A stretch of DNA of 64,000 nucleotides from UBA2210 sp036825195 (GCA_036825195.1 DAISYQ010000005.1:1-64000); one strand, 5' to 3'; numbered from the stretch's first letter, positions 24,746 through 33,772 are shown. Translations and numbers: made by a program. The notes: generated by a model not told the origin, from the sequence alone.

Positions 24746-25402
24746 ATGAAAAAGATAGCGCCATCCATACTATCCGCCGATTTTGGCAGGCTCGGTGAAG
24801 AAATTCGTGCGGTCGAAGACGCCGGAGCCGATCTGATTCACGTAGACGTTATGGACGGACACTTTGTTCCGAATATAACCATAGGTCCTCCGGTCGTGGC
24901 GTCCATAAAGAAGACTGCGCGCGTTCCCCTCGATGTCCACCTGATGATTACCGATCCCGACAGATACGTTGTAAGCTTCGCGGATGCAGGGAGTGATATC
25001 ATTACCGTGCACGCGGAAGCGACCGCTCATCTTCACCGGACAATCCATCTGATCAAGGAGGCAGGAAAGAAGGCAGGCGTTTCGATCAACCCCGCAACCC
25101 CGCTTGTCGCTATTGAGCAAATTATCGGCGATATCGACCTGCTGCTCGTTATGACGGTGAATCCCGGATTCGGGGGACAGAAATTCATAGAAAGCATGCT
25201 CGCCAAGATAGGAGAGGCACGAGATATGATTGACCACGCCGCGCCCCATGTCCTGCTGGAGGTGGATGGGGGAATTACCCTCCGGAACATGGAAGTGGTG
25301 CACAAGGCCGGTGCCGATGTCTTTGTAGCGGGCTCCAGTATATTCCTCAGCGGGGATTATAGAAAGACGATACAAGAGATGAGGACAATCCTGGACCGCT
25401 GA
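24746..25402 (+). CDS. rpe: Ribulose-phosphate 3-epimerase
   Basis: Interconverts ribulose 5-phosphate and xylulose 5-phosphate in the pentose phosphate pathway; a TIM barrel with a metal site. Signatures are 'APSILSADFGRLGEEI', 'LIHVDVMDGHFVPNITIGP', 'HLMITDPDRYV', 'MTVNPGFGGQKFI' and 'EVDGGI'. The ATG at 24746 gives the usual N terminus 'MKKIAPSIL'; one at 24728 would add six residues. Length 218. Confidence 0.95.
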   Translation: MKKIAPSILSADFGRLGEEIRAVEDAGADLIHVDVMDGHFVPNITIGPPVVASIKKTARVPLDVHLMITDPDRYVVSFADAGSDIITVHAEATAHLHRTIHLIKEAGKKAGVSINPATPLVAIEQIIGDIDLLLVMTVNPGFGGQKFIESMLAKIGEARDMIDHAAPHVLLEVDGGITLRNMEVVHKAGADVFVAGSSIFLSGDYRKTIQEMRTILDR

Positions 25403-25526
25403 TCGATGGTGAAAAAATCGATTCATGTAGTACGGGTTATACAGGGTGGATGAAGACGACCGTCCCCGCACAGCCCACTCGTCTCGCCATTCGAAACACA
25501 CAACCCTCGACACAGAGACCCGCCGT

Positions 25527-26057
25527 ATGCACGTCATTATCGATGGATATAATCTTATCAGACAATCGGATTCCCTGAGACGTCTCGAGAGGTTCAGCCT
25601 GGAGGAGGGCCGCAACGGATTAATCAAGCGCGTTGCCGCATACAAAAGGCTGAAGGGTCATATGATGACCGTGGTCTTCGACGGATGGATGGACGGATCT
25701 CCCGGAGAGGAACGGCTCAAGGAACAAGGCGTTTCTATCGTCTATTCCCGGAGGGGTGAAACGGCGGATGAGGTCATTAAAAGGATGGCAATGGCGGGAC
25801 GAAGCGGAGAGGTTATCGTTGTTACTTCGGACAGAGGGGTGACCGACTCGGTCGTACGGGCAGGCGGCTCAGTAATGGCTTCACCCGACTTCGAGGTACG
25901 GATGCGGGAAGCGGAAATGATGGCGATGATGAGCGGTGGTGAATCCTTTGAAGATGACGATTACGATATGCCAGAATCCGGGACCAGAAAGAAGGGCAGA
26001 TCGAGAAAAAAATCAAAGAGAGAACGGCAAACGCAGAGAAGGTTGAGTAAGCTGTGA
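25527..26057 (+). CDS. NYN-domain ribonuclease (YacP-like)
   Basis: A 176-residue PIN-like/NYN protein related to YacP (Rae1), an endonuclease that cuts ribosome-bound mRNA in Firmicutes. 'MHVIIDGYNLIRQ' carries the first catalytic Asp, 'TVVFDG' and 'ETADEVIKRMA' the next acidic residues, and 'VVTSDRGVTDSV' the last. After about 130 the chain becomes acidic, then a basic tail ('RKKGRSRKKSKRERQTQRR') that could bind RNA. The ATG at 25527 starts at the domain; a frame from 25446 has no ribosome site. It follows rpe by 124 bp. Confidence 0.82.
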   Translation: MHVIIDGYNLIRQSDSLRRLERFSLEEGRNGLIKRVAAYKRLKGHMMTVVFDGWMDGSPGEERLKEQGVSIVYSRRGETADEVIKRMAMAGRSGEVIVVTSDRGVTDSVVRAGGSVMASPDFEVRMREAEMMAMMSGGESFEDDDYDMPESGTRKKGRSRKKSKRERQTQRRLSKL

Positions 26058-26105
26058 GCAATCGTTTGAGATGGTATTGAAATCGGTGCGAAGGCTGTAG
26101 ATCAG

Positions 26106-27470
26106 CTACCCTGTCTGACAGATGCCGATAAGCAAACGTTGCAGCGCGAGGTGCGGATCTGAGCCGGAGGTTTTCAGGGTAAGGTCCAGATCGGCAAGGA
26201 GTTTCATGTAATCGATCAGTTCCCCGCGGGAAAAGCGTCCGGTATTGTTCAGGGTTTTATAGATGGCGTAGGGATGCTGATTTGCAAGCCATTTACTCTT
26301 CTTCCCTCCCCACCTGTCCGCCAGATCCTTGATTGAAGGATAGACGCTGGTTTGAAATTTTCCATAATCCATTCCGGGGCGAAATGCGGGAAGTTCCCCC
26401 GACTCGATGAGTATGGTCCCCTGAAGCAGGAGCCGGACTTCTCTGGCTATCATGGAGAGTATAAGGATGTGGTTGACTCCCTGATCGAGGAGTTGCTGGA
26501 GGGTATGGAGGGCCCTGCCGGTATCCTTCTCAACCATGGATGCGGTAAGATCGAAGACGGAATCCTCCGCGGTCTTTTGTACAACCTCATCTATGTCGTG
26601 GTTGTCAATGATCTCCCGGTCTCCCGCATAGGTAACCAGCTTTTCAATCTCCTTCAGCGCGTCCCGCAGATTGAGGCCGGTCTTGTTACTCAGAGCGAGA
26701 AGGGCATCCGGCGTCAACCGTTTTCCTCTCTTTGCAAGGGTTTCTTTCACGGTGTCCATGAGGAGCCCCTTTTGTCCTGATTCGTTTTTGGATTTTGAGA
26801 AAGAAAGAACGACACCCGCATCGGTCACGGCTTTGAAGAGTTTCTTTCGTTTGTCAACAGTGTCGGCGGTCAAAATAAGGCAGTTGCCATCGGGAATGCC
26901 GCCCTTCAGCACCTCTTCCAGTTTGTCCGTATCCTTCGACCTTTTTCCTCCCGTCATCTTCAGTCTGTCACAGAGGTCTATCACCTTCGGAAGCCATGTC
27001 CCCCTGTCTGCTTCCGCCGTGTCGCCGGTCGAACGCCGCCAGTCGTCATCGGAGATCTTTCTCCATTGCCCATCCTTCAGGTCTTCAATGGACCAGCCCG
27101 CCGTTGCAAGAAGGGAGAGAAAGGCCCGTGCAGCCTTCTGCGGTTCCTGTTCAATATTTGAAGTAATTTCCCTGATTATGTCGGCCGATGAGGCCTTTGA
27201 ATAAAAGAGATGGGTATTTTTTACGAGTACGACCTTCCCACCCGGTATCAGGGGAGGGGTGAGGATGGAATCGCACATGGCATCTATATCTTCATCTTCG
27301 CCCCGCATCTGGAAAAGATTGAGGTCTTTCTGGTCGGGAAGGAGGATGGCATCAACAATTCGGTTGACGGCATCCTCCACCAGATATTCCTCATCGCCGT
27401 ATATAAGATAGCAGGGTGCCGTTATGCCTCTGCCGATATCATCAAGGACTGTCTTCAATGTTCCTTGCAT
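26106..27470 (-). CDS. holA: DNA polymerase III delta subunit
   Basis: Clamp-loader subunit that opens the sliding clamp. 'PCYLIYGDEEYLVEDAVNRIV' near the N terminus, 'GGKVVLVKN' and the C-terminal 'LADLDLTLKTSG' with an 'ALQRLLIGIC' ending match HolA. At 454 residues it is about 110 longer than the usual 340, mainly through an insert at roughly 90-185 that contains 'RKISDDDWRRSTGDTAEADR'. The gene is otherwise intact. It lies 18 bp downstream of the LOG-family gene. Confidence 0.88.
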   Translation of the reverse strand: MQGTLKTVLDDIGRGITAPCYLIYGDEEYLVEDAVNRIVDAILLPDQKDLNLFQMRGEDEDIDAMCDSILTPPLIPGGKVVLVKNTHLFYSKASSADIIREITSNIEQEPQKAARAFLSLLATAGWSIEDLKDGQWRKISDDDWRRSTGDTAEADRGTWLPKVIDLCDRLKMTGGKRSKDTDKLEEVLKGGIPDGNCLILTADTVDKRKKLFKAVTDAGVVLSFSKSKNESGQKGLLMDTVKETLAKRGKRLTPDALLALSNKTGLNLRDALKEIEKLVTYAGDREIIDNHDIDEVVQKTAEDSVFDLTASMVEKDTGRALHTLQQLLDQGVNHILILSMIAREVRLLLQGTILIESGELPAFRPGMDYGKFQTSVYPSIKDLADRWGGKKSKWLANQHPYAIYKTLNNTGRFSRGELIDYMKLLADLDLTLKTSGSDPHLALQRLLIGICQTG

Positions 27471-27488
27471 GGCAGTTTTTCAACGTGC

Positions 27489-28142
27489 TCAGAGTATGAC
27501 AAACTTTTGAATATGCCGTACCACCTGATGGGGATCATCGATTATCTGAATAAGATCAAGATCCGTTTCAGATATTTTCCCCTCTGACAGCATGGTCTTC
27601 TTCATCCAGTCTATGAGCCCGCCCCAGTATTCACTACCCATCAGGACCACCGGAAAGCTCCGTATCCTCTTCGTCTGAATGAGGGTAATGGCCTCGAAGA
27701 ATTCGTCCATTGTACCGAATCCTCCGGGAAGGATAACGTAGGCCATGGCATATTTGACGAACATCACCTTACGGATAAAGAAGTATTTATAGGCCATCGT
27801 AATATTAGAGTACGAGTTGGGGGCCTGTTCGAAGGGAAGCTGAATGTTCATGCCCACCGATTTGACGCCAGCCTCGCTGGCGCCTCGGTTTGCGGCCTCC
27901 ATGATACCCGGTCCGCCGCCGGTTATCACGTTAAATCCTTCAATACCGAGGAGATGGGCAACTTCCCGTGCCTTTGCGTAGTATTTGTCTTCGGGGTCCA
28001 CCCTGGCGGATCCGAATATGCTCACCGCATGCCCGAGATTCGAAAGCTCCTCGATGGCATCGACAAATTCCGCCATGATCCGGAAAACACGCCACGATTC
28101 ATCGACAGACAGGGCATCGACAATATACTGTTTCTCGTCCAT
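27489..28142 (-). CDS. LOG-family protein (lysine decarboxylase-like Rossmann fold)
   Basis: Member of the LOG family (TIGR00730-type), known in plants and some bacteria as cytokinin riboside 5'-monophosphate phosphoribohydrolase and in others as a general nucleotide hydrolase. The motifs 'VITGGGPGIMEAANRGASEA' and 'PGGFGTMDEFFEAIT' (the PGGxGTxxE signature) are intact. It lacks lysine decarboxylase activity despite old names. GGAGGTG stands just before the ATG. Length 217. The substrate is not known here. Confidence 0.9.
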   Translation of the reverse strand: MDEKQYIVDALSVDESWRVFRIMAEFVDAIEELSNLGHAVSIFGSARVDPEDKYYAKAREVAHLLGIEGFNVITGGGPGIMEAANRGASEAGVKSVGMNIQLPFEQAPNSYSNITMAYKYFFIRKVMFVKYAMAYVILPGGFGTMDEFFEAITLIQTKRIRSFPVVLMGSEYWGGLIDWMKKTMLSEGKISETDLDLIQIIDDPHQVVRHIQKFVIL

Positions 28143-28226
28143 AACACCTCCAGAAAATGCCCTGCGGTGATGGGACTAACGCCTGCACACCGTACCGATC
28201 CGCTAAACCCATCAACCAAGCGACAT

Positions 28227-28427
28227 CTATCTGGGCGACCACTTGCGTCTTCTCGCTGCCTTGGCCACTCTTCTGCGTGCCTCCAAGGCTTTTCTCTTTT
28301 TCTTTACCGATGGTTTTTCATAAGCCCTGCGCAACTTGAGTTCCTTGAAAAAACCGTTCTTTGAAAGTTTGTTTTTTAGTATTTTCAGGGCTCGTTCGAC
28401 ATCGTTGTCAATAACCTTTACTTCCAA
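28227..28427 (-). CDS. rpsU: 30S ribosomal protein S21
   Basis: Small basic ribosomal protein (66 residues) with the family start 'EVKVIDNDVERALKILKNKL' and a basic tail 'KKKRKALEARRRVAKAARR'. The start codon is TTG at 28427, with AAAGGAGGAGG about 9 nt before it. A terminator upstream (28456-28501) separates it from hisC, so it should have its own promoter. Confidence 0.93.
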   Translation of the reverse strand: MEVKVIDNDVERALKILKNKLSKNGFFKELKLRRAYEKPSVKKKRKALEARRRVAKAARRRKWSPR

Positions 28428-28455
28428 GAACTATCACCTCCTCCTTTAATAAAGA

Positions 28456-28501
28456 CAAAAAAGGGGCAGAACGGCCTTGCAATAAAGTCGCTTTCCACCC
28501 C
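28456..28501 (-). terminator. Intrinsic terminator after hisC
   Basis: On the minus strand GGGGTGGAA (28501-28493) pairs with TTCTGCCCC (28471-28463), including two G-T pairs, over a 21-nt loop and runs into TTTTTT. It lies 22 bp downstream of hisC. Confidence 0.65.
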
Positions 28502-28523
28502 TGTTGTTACCTATATTGTATTA

Positions 28524-29594
28524 TCACTCTCCCTGCATAACAAGCTTCAGGGCCTCGATAAACTCCCTGTTTTCCTCGTCTGTTCCGACCGTTACCCTCA
28601 TGCAGTTTTTGAGGATATCAGAAGATGTGAAGTTTTTCACCAGCACTCCCCGATCGATCAGGGCCCTGTATATATCATCTTTTTCCATAACACAACTAAA
28701 AAGAATGAAATTCGCATCCGAAGGGTAGGGATCGATACCATCGATCGCCGACAATTCTTGAAAGAGCCACGTTCTGTCTGCAATAATCTTTTCTGTCATT
28801 ACGAGAAATTCCTCGCTGTGTTCGACAAACAGGCTTCCTATTATCTGTGAGAAGATGTTCACATTATAAGGAAGCCGCACCTTATTCAACTGGTGAACCA
28901 GCAAAGGATGCCCTATGAGGATGCCCAGCCTGAGGGCCGCCAGTCCGACCTTGGAGAGAGTTCTCAGGATGACAAGATTGTCCCATCGTTCGAGATCCGG
29001 CAGAAAGGTCTTTCCCGAGAAGTTGGCGTAGGCCTCATCGATTACCACGAGACCGTTCGATGCCTCCAGAATCTTTTCAATTCCGTCCCTGTCAAAGCAT
29101 CGTCCCGTTGGATTATTGGGATAACTGATAAATATAAGAGACGGCTGATTGTTGGATATGGCACTGAGCATGGTTTCGATATCCAGATCCAGGCGACTGT
29201 GCAAGGGCACTTCGATAGTGGTATGCCCCGTGTTGAGAGCGCCGATTCTGTACATGGCAAAGGTGGGAGTGGGAAACATGACGCTGCCTGACGGTGATGT
29301 GCTGACGGCCGTCAGCAGCATGTGGATGAGTTCATCCGAGCCGTTCCCGATAAGGATCATCTCGTTGTCCACCCCGTAATACCTGGCGAAGTCAGCTCTC
29401 AGGCCGGGAGAACCGGGTTCCGGATAGCGATTGAGGGAGACGGTCTCCAGACGTTCGGAGATCATGCGTTTCAGCCCGGAAGTCAGAGGGTAGGGATTCT
29501 CATTTGCGTCGAGTTTGATTCTGCATGATGTTTCTTCCACGGCGTACGCCTCTTGGGCACGTACGGTATTTTTTATAATTTTTTCAATGTCCAC
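28524..29594 (-). CDS. hisC: Histidinol-phosphate aminotransferase
   Basis: PLP enzyme of histidine biosynthesis (imidazole-acetol phosphate to histidinol phosphate), fold type I. 'RIKLDANENPYPL' at the N terminus, 'IFISYPNNPTGRCFD', 'LVVIDEAYANFSG' and the PLP Lys in 'LRTLSKVGLAALRLG' are all present. Length 356. It starts at GTG and overlaps lipM by 11 bp. The other his gene in the window, hisD, is 25 kb away, so the pathway is scattered. Confidence 0.93.
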   Translation of the reverse strand: MDIEKIIKNTVRAQEAYAVEETSCRIKLDANENPYPLTSGLKRMISERLETVSLNRYPEPGSPGLRADFARYYGVDNEMILIGNGSDELIHMLLTAVSTSPSGSVMFPTPTFAMYRIGALNTGHTTIEVPLHSRLDLDIETMLSAISNNQPSLIFISYPNNPTGRCFDRDGIEKILEASNGLVVIDEAYANFSGKTFLPDLERWDNLVILRTLSKVGLAALRLGILIGHPLLVHQLNKVRLPYNVNIFSQIIGSLFVEHSEEFLVMTEKIIADRTWLFQELSAIDGIDPYPSDANFILFSCVMEKDDIYRALIDRGVLVKNFTSSDILKNCMRVTVGTDEENREFIEALKLVMQGE

Positions 29595-30408
29595 TCTGTG
29601 TTCCTCGGCCGGCGTTCCACCGGGCAGTCTTGTATTTGTTTTTAAGGAGACGGTCTTTGAGCCGTTCCTCTTCGGGAGATAATCGCCCCTCTATGAGGCG
29701 TACCTTCAACACCTCTTCAAACCCGGACGCGATGTTTCGACAGAGGGTATCCATTCCGATCGTTTCACCGATACTCCTTCTGATGGACGAGACGCGCGCG
29801 TTGAGGGTGTCCGCCTTCATCGCGGTATCGTTCGCGATAATTGCCGCACGTACCGCAGCAGGATCAAAGTCTATCAGGATCGATCCGTGCTGCAGGAATA
29901 CTCCCCTCGCCCGTACCTGGGCGCTTCCGCAGATCTTTTTGCCGTCTGAGAGGAGTTCATTCTTATATGAGGCGGCGAAACAGAAGGCGTCCGATGAAGC
30001 GTCTCCGATCCTTCCTTCTTCCACCATACGGGCCTCGACCCCCGACTTCGCAAGGCCCCGCAGTAAGCATTCGCTTATAATCCGGTATGTCTCTATAATG
30101 TCAGGAGAAAAGAGGGGGTTGTCTCCTCTGCCCACAAGGGAGTAGGTCAAATCGTTTCCGTGAAGAACCGCCTTGCCCCCCGTAGGCCGTCTGACAATAT
30201 CGATATCCCTATCGCGGCAGTAGGAACGCTGTATCTCTCTATCGGCATCCTGGAAATAGCCCAGTGACACAGCCTGTTTCTTCCAACCATACAGGCGGAG
30301 GGTCGGTGGCATGTCCTTTTGTTGGTTCATTCTGAAGATGGCTTCATCGATGGCCATATTTTCAAAGGCGTCACCACGTGCGAAGGGAATAATCCTCCAA
30401 GTATCCAC
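29584..30408 (-). CDS. Lipoate-protein ligase A family, probable octanoyltransferase LipM
   Basis: Attaches octanoyl or lipoyl groups to lipoyl domains. 'RRPTGGKAVLHGNDLTYS' is the core LplA/LipM motif, and 'KKICGSAQVRARGVFLQHGSI' holds the family Lys. The Cys in 'DAFCFAASYKNEL' sits where LipM has its catalytic Cys, which favours an octanoyltransferase over a ligase. Length 274; the start is GTG. It is 6 bp behind gcvH, its likely substrate, and overlaps hisC. Confidence 0.82.
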   Translation of the reverse strand: MDTWRIIPFARGDAFENMAIDEAIFRMNQQKDMPPTLRLYGWKKQAVSLGYFQDADREIQRSYCRDRDIDIVRRPTGGKAVLHGNDLTYSLVGRGDNPLFSPDIIETYRIISECLLRGLAKSGVEARMVEEGRIGDASSDAFCFAASYKNELLSDGKKICGSAQVRARGVFLQHGSILIDFDPAAVRAAIIANDTAMKADTLNARVSSIRRSIGETIGMDTLCRNIASGFEEVLKVRLIEGRLSPEEERLKDRLLKNKYKTARWNAGRGTQSGH

Positions 30409-30414
30409 CTGACG

Positions 30415-30810
30415 TCATTCCACCTCCTCAGTCTCGTCGATATACTCGGCGTATTCCTCGGCGTCCAGCAGGTTGTCCGCCTCTTCCAGGTTTTTGGTTG
30501 CGATGGTAATCATCCATCCCGTATCGTACGGATCGCTATTGAGGATACCCACTTCGTCGGTAAGATCATCATTGACACTGATGATGTCGCCGCTCATGGG
30601 AGATATCAGTTCGGTCGTCACTTTCATTGATTCAATGACTCCAAAGGGTTCGCCCTGCTCAACCGTCGAGTCAAGCGGAAAGAGTTCCACCGATAGTATC
30701 TCGCCCAGTATCTCCTGGGCATAATCCGTTATTCCAACCGTCGCGATATCACCATCAATCCTTACCCATGTATGGTCATGACTGTAAAGCAGATCTTCCG
30801 GAAACGACAT
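30415..30810 (-). CDS. gcvH: Glycine cleavage system H protein
   Basis: Lipoyl carrier of the glycine cleavage system. The lipoyl-lysine hairpin is 'VIESMKVTTELISPMSGDII' with the modified Lys in 'ESMK' (usually ESVK). 'HDHTWVRIDGDIATVGITDYAQEILGEI' and 'DPYDTGWMITI' are also typical. Length 131. AGGAGGT precedes the ATG by 9 nt. No gcvT or gcvP is present in the window; the protein could also serve as the donor in lipoate relay. Confidence 0.93.
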   Translation of the reverse strand: MSFPEDLLYSHDHTWVRIDGDIATVGITDYAQEILGEILSVELFPLDSTVEQGEPFGVIESMKVTTELISPMSGDIISVNDDLTDEVGILNSDPYDTGWMITIATKNLEEADNLLDAEEYAEYIDETEEVE

Positions 30811-30949
30811 AAACCAACAACCTCCTGAATTATAAATTTGTGATCACTTACCTATGTATGGGGAGCAATCTTGGTAGCCTTAAGCAGTGATGATAGATTA
30901 CTCCTTTCCATTCAGCATGATGCCGTATATCTGACTCAATGCCCGTATG

Positions 30950-32029
30950 TTACAATATTCTGAGATCCTTGGAAGTCTTTGTAAGGATCTCACATCCGTC
31001 CTTTCCGACCAGAACGGTGTCTTCTATTCGTATTCCCCACAGATCCGGTATATACACGCCGGGTTCCACGGTGATAACCATCCCCTCTTCCAGGGTTCCC
31101 TCTTCCCGTTCGGACACCCTTGGCGGTTCGTGGATCTTCAGCCCCACACCGTGTCCGGTACCATGTGAAAAATACCTGCCGTAACCCGCATCATCGATAT
31201 GTGTCCTGGCGATCTTGTCGATCTCTCTGCAGGGAATCCCCGCCCTTACCGCGTCCAACGCTTTGTCATGCGCGTCCTTTACGATAGCGTACACGGCGGC
31301 TTGTTTATCGTCCACGCCTCCGATGGCAAAGGTGCAAGTCTCGTCCGAATGATAGCCTCTGCATACGGATCCGTAATCAATGATAAGAAAGTCGCCGGGT
31401 TGTATTTCGCGGAAACCGGGAACTGCATGGGGAAGCGCTGCGTTGCTTCCCGAGGCCACGATGGTCTCAAAAGACGGTTTCTCGCTCCCTGCTTCCCGCA
31501 TTTTCATCTCCAGGATTGCGGCAATATCTCTTTCGGTGATGCCGGGCCTTATATGCTGCAGCGTCTCCTCAAGGGCGTGCGCGGCCGTGGCCGCCGCCTC
31601 TCTGATTGAAGCCGCCTCTTCGGCGTCCTTTATGATCCGTATGCGCTCTATCTCTCCCGATAAGGGCGTCAGCGTGATGCCATCTTTCAGCCGTTCCTGT
31701 AATGCGAGGAAGTGGTTCAGTGAAATGGCCGGAGACTCGATTCCCACGTTTTTCAGAGACAGATCGGTGATGACCCCGACCATGCCTTCCGTTCGGTCCT
31801 TGAATTCAACGACATCGCAGCCCGCCGTTTCGTCGTGAGCCTGCGTGATGAATCTGCCGTCCACCAGCAGGATGACCCGGTTTCGACCCACAAAGAGGGC
31901 TCCGTCATTCCCGGAAAAACCCGTCAGGTAGCGGATGGTCGCTTCCTCGAAAAAGAGTATCCCCTCCAGATCGAATCCAGACAGTATCGTCCGTATGCGT
32001 TCAATTCTGTTGTTCCCCATGCAATCCAT
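30950..32029 (-). CDS. M24-family Xaa-Pro aminopeptidase
   Basis: Dinuclear metallopeptidase that cleaves Xaa-Pro bonds at N termini. A creatinase-like N-terminal domain (about 1-125) precedes the pita-bread domain with all five ligands: Asp in 'IIDYGS' and in 'HSDETC', His in 'HGTGHGVGLKIHEPP', Glu in 'ITVEPGVYI' and Glu in 'RIEDTVLV'. Length 359. Its ATG shares one base with the stop of the TPR gene (TGATG). PepQ and PepP types are not separated here. Confidence 0.92.
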   Translation of the reverse strand: MDCMGNNRIERIRTILSGFDLEGILFFEEATIRYLTGFSGNDGALFVGRNRVILLVDGRFITQAHDETAGCDVVEFKDRTEGMVGVITDLSLKNVGIESPAISLNHFLALQERLKDGITLTPLSGEIERIRIIKDAEEAASIREAAATAAHALEETLQHIRPGITERDIAAILEMKMREAGSEKPSFETIVASGSNAALPHAVPGFREIQPGDFLIIDYGSVCRGYHSDETCTFAIGGVDDKQAAVYAIVKDAHDKALDAVRAGIPCREIDKIARTHIDDAGYGRYFSHGTGHGVGLKIHEPPRVSEREEGTLEEGMVITVEPGVYIPDLWGIRIEDTVLVGKDGCEILTKTSKDLRIL

Positions 32030-32712
32030 CACCGTCTTGTATCCATCTGCAGTTTATATAACCACCGGTCCAACTCCTCAACGACCGGTCCCCACCCGTG
32101 TATTATCAAATGCTGTACATACTCCGCGTATTCTCTGGCCTCAACATTGCCAGGATTTCTATCGAGGATCTTGTCAAGCACCTCTTTGGCCATCTTGAAA
32201 TACCCCTGTTTCATGTACAGTCTGGCCAGGGTGATGGTATGAAAATCCGAGGACATTTCGGAAGATTCATCAGCATCTTTCTCCCTGTCCTGCAGCGAAG
32301 CGATCTTATCGGAGATGTGCTCGGATGCGGCTGTGTCTGCGTTCAGCGTCACGAATATCTTGTAGGCCTCTATGGCCTTGCGGGTCATGCCGTCTCGGGT
32401 GTAGGCGTCTCCCAGTACCTCATATACCCGCGACTGGTCTCTCACCATGTCGTACCACTGTTCGATGATCTCTTCCGCATCTGCCGGCCTGCCCATCCTT
32501 GCCTGGCACGAAGCCTTAACGAGGTAGGCATCGCTGTCCCCCGGATAGTGGTCGAGCCGTGCATCCGCGAGGGCGATGGCGGCATCGTACATTCCTTCAT
32601 CCATGCTTCTCGTGGTTTCAGACAGAAAGTGTTCTCTCTCCTCACGGTATGTTCTGTCCATCATGTCCGCCTGTACCTCTGGGTGTATTACCGGAATTTT
32701 CCGAAAAATCAA
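32029..32712 (-). CDS. TPR-repeat protein
   Basis: A 227-residue cytoplasmic protein made of tetratricopeptide-like helical pairs: 'MYDAAIALADARLDHYPGDSDAYLVKA', 'SRVYEVLGDAYTRDGMTRKAIEAY' and 'LARLYMKQGYFKMAKEVLDKILDRNPG'. The acidic stretch near 145-155 ('EKDADESSEMSS') is a linker. It is an adaptor or scaffold of unknown partner, translationally coupled to the peptidase. Start is uncertain; Met 17 is an alternative. Confidence 0.78.
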   Translation of the reverse strand: MIFRKIPVIHPEVQADMMDRTYREEREHFLSETTRSMDEGMYDAAIALADARLDHYPGDSDAYLVKASCQARMGRPADAEEIIEQWYDMVRDQSRVYEVLGDAYTRDGMTRKAIEAYKIFVTLNADTAASEHISDKIASLQDREKDADESSEMSSDFHTITLARLYMKQGYFKMAKEVLDKILDRNPGNVEAREYAEYVQHLIIHGWGPVVEELDRWLYKLQMDTRR

Positions 32713-32741
32713 TTGACATAATTCCTGTGGCAGTGATAGTG
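32713..32741 (+). promoter_or_regulatory. Possible promoter of the queuosine gene pair
   Basis: TTGACA (32713-32718) followed after 16 bp by GATAGT (32735-32740) or after 17 bp by ATAGTG, 48 bp before the transporter ATG and beside the divergent TPR gene. No preQ1 riboswitch aptamer is visible in the short leader. Confidence 0.4.
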
Positions 32742-32788
32742 ATTCTTCCTTTATTGTATTTATACGTATCTTTCAACGGAAATATTAT

Positions 32789-33421
32789 ATGAATTCACAA
32801 AATATTCAATGTATAAAATATCTTTTTGTCTGTTCCCTGCTGTTGGCCAATATCATTGCGTCCAAGATCATCGTCGTGGGGGGGCTGGTGCTGCCCGCGG
32901 CGATCATCCTCTACCCCTTTACCTTCCTCTTCACCGATGTGGTGGCGGAGGTAGAGGGTAAAAAGAGCGCCGGTGCACTCGTCATGACGGGGTTTTACCT
33001 GTCGCTCTTCATGGTGGCAGTGATATTCGCGGGCAGGGTGCTCCCGCCGGCAGGATTCTGGAAATATCAGGATGCGTACAACGTGATTCTCGGATCGACA
33101 CCGAGGATCGTCATGGCTTCCATGATAGCATATCTCGTATCCCAGCGGCACGATGTGTGGGCTTTTCACTGGTGGAGACAAAAGACAGCCGGAAAACACC
33201 TGTGGCTGAGAAACAATCTTTCCACGATGGTCTCCCAGTTGCTCGATTCCGTCCTCTTCATCGTCATAGCCTTCTGGGGCGTATTCCCTCCGGCGGCGGT
33301 AGGGATGATGATCCTCAGCCAGTATCTTGTCAAGATAGGAATAGCCCTGCTTGACACGCCGATCTGCTATATGTTAGTGAGGTTCTATGGAGGCAATAGA
33401 GAACAAGTACAGAGAGCGTGA
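32789..33421 (+). CDS. Queuosine precursor transporter (YhhQ/VUT family)
   Basis: Integral membrane protein of 210 residues with about six hydrophobic segments, matching the YhhQ family that takes up preQ0/preQ1. Recognisable parts are 'LLLANIIASKIIVVGGLVLPAA', 'YPFTFLFTDVVAEVEGKK' and 'RNNLSTMVSQLLDSVLFI'. It overlaps queF by 35 bp, which supports the substrate assignment. Confidence 0.9.
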   Translation: MNSQNIQCIKYLFVCSLLLANIIASKIIVVGGLVLPAAIILYPFTFLFTDVVAEVEGKKSAGALVMTGFYLSLFMVAVIFAGRVLPPAGFWKYQDAYNVILGSTPRIVMASMIAYLVSQRHDVWAFHWWRQKTAGKHLWLRNNLSTMVSQLLDSVLFIVIAFWGVFPPAAVGMMILSQYLVKIGIALLDTPICYMLVRFYGGNREQVQRA

Positions 33422-33725
33422 TTACGAGGTAAACATACGATTCCCCGAATTCACCTGCCTCTGCCCGATGACCGCACAGCCAGACTTTGCGGAGATAATG
33501 ATCACCTATGTTCCGGGTGATTGTATCGTTGAACTGAAATCTCTGAAGCTGTACCTGAATTCCTACCGTGACAAGGGAATTTTCCACGAAGAAGCGGTGA
33601 ACAGAATCCTCAGTGATTTTGTCGAGAAGATATGCCCCAAGAAGGTTGAAGTTATCGGCGCTTTCAATGTACGGGGAGGAATTCACACCACGGTCACGGC
33701 CCGGTATCCTGATCCCAAAGGCTGA
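33387..33725 (+). CDS. queF: NADPH-dependent 7-cyano-7-deazaguanine reductase
   Basis: Reduces preQ0 to preQ1 in queuosine synthesis. This is the short, unimodular form (112 residues): 'FTCLCPMTAQPDFAE' contains the nucleophile Cys 26 and Asp 33, 'ELKSLKLYLNSYRDKGIFHEE' is the NADPH/QueF motif. The start at 33387 has GTGAGG 6 nt upstream and lies inside the transporter gene, so the two are coupled. Confidence 0.94.
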   Translation: MEAIENKYRERDYEVNIRFPEFTCLCPMTAQPDFAEIMITYVPGDCIVELKSLKLYLNSYRDKGIFHEEAVNRILSDFVEKICPKKVEVIGAFNVRGGIHTTVTARYPDPKG

Positions 33726-33772
33726 CGGGGATAGCGGAACCGCGTAACGATAGCGACTTTTGAATCATCCCC

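Noticed and set aside
32713..32788. preQ1 riboswitch ahead of the queuosine transporter
   Set aside because: The leader is short and lacks the hairpin and A-rich tail of a preQ1 aptamer.
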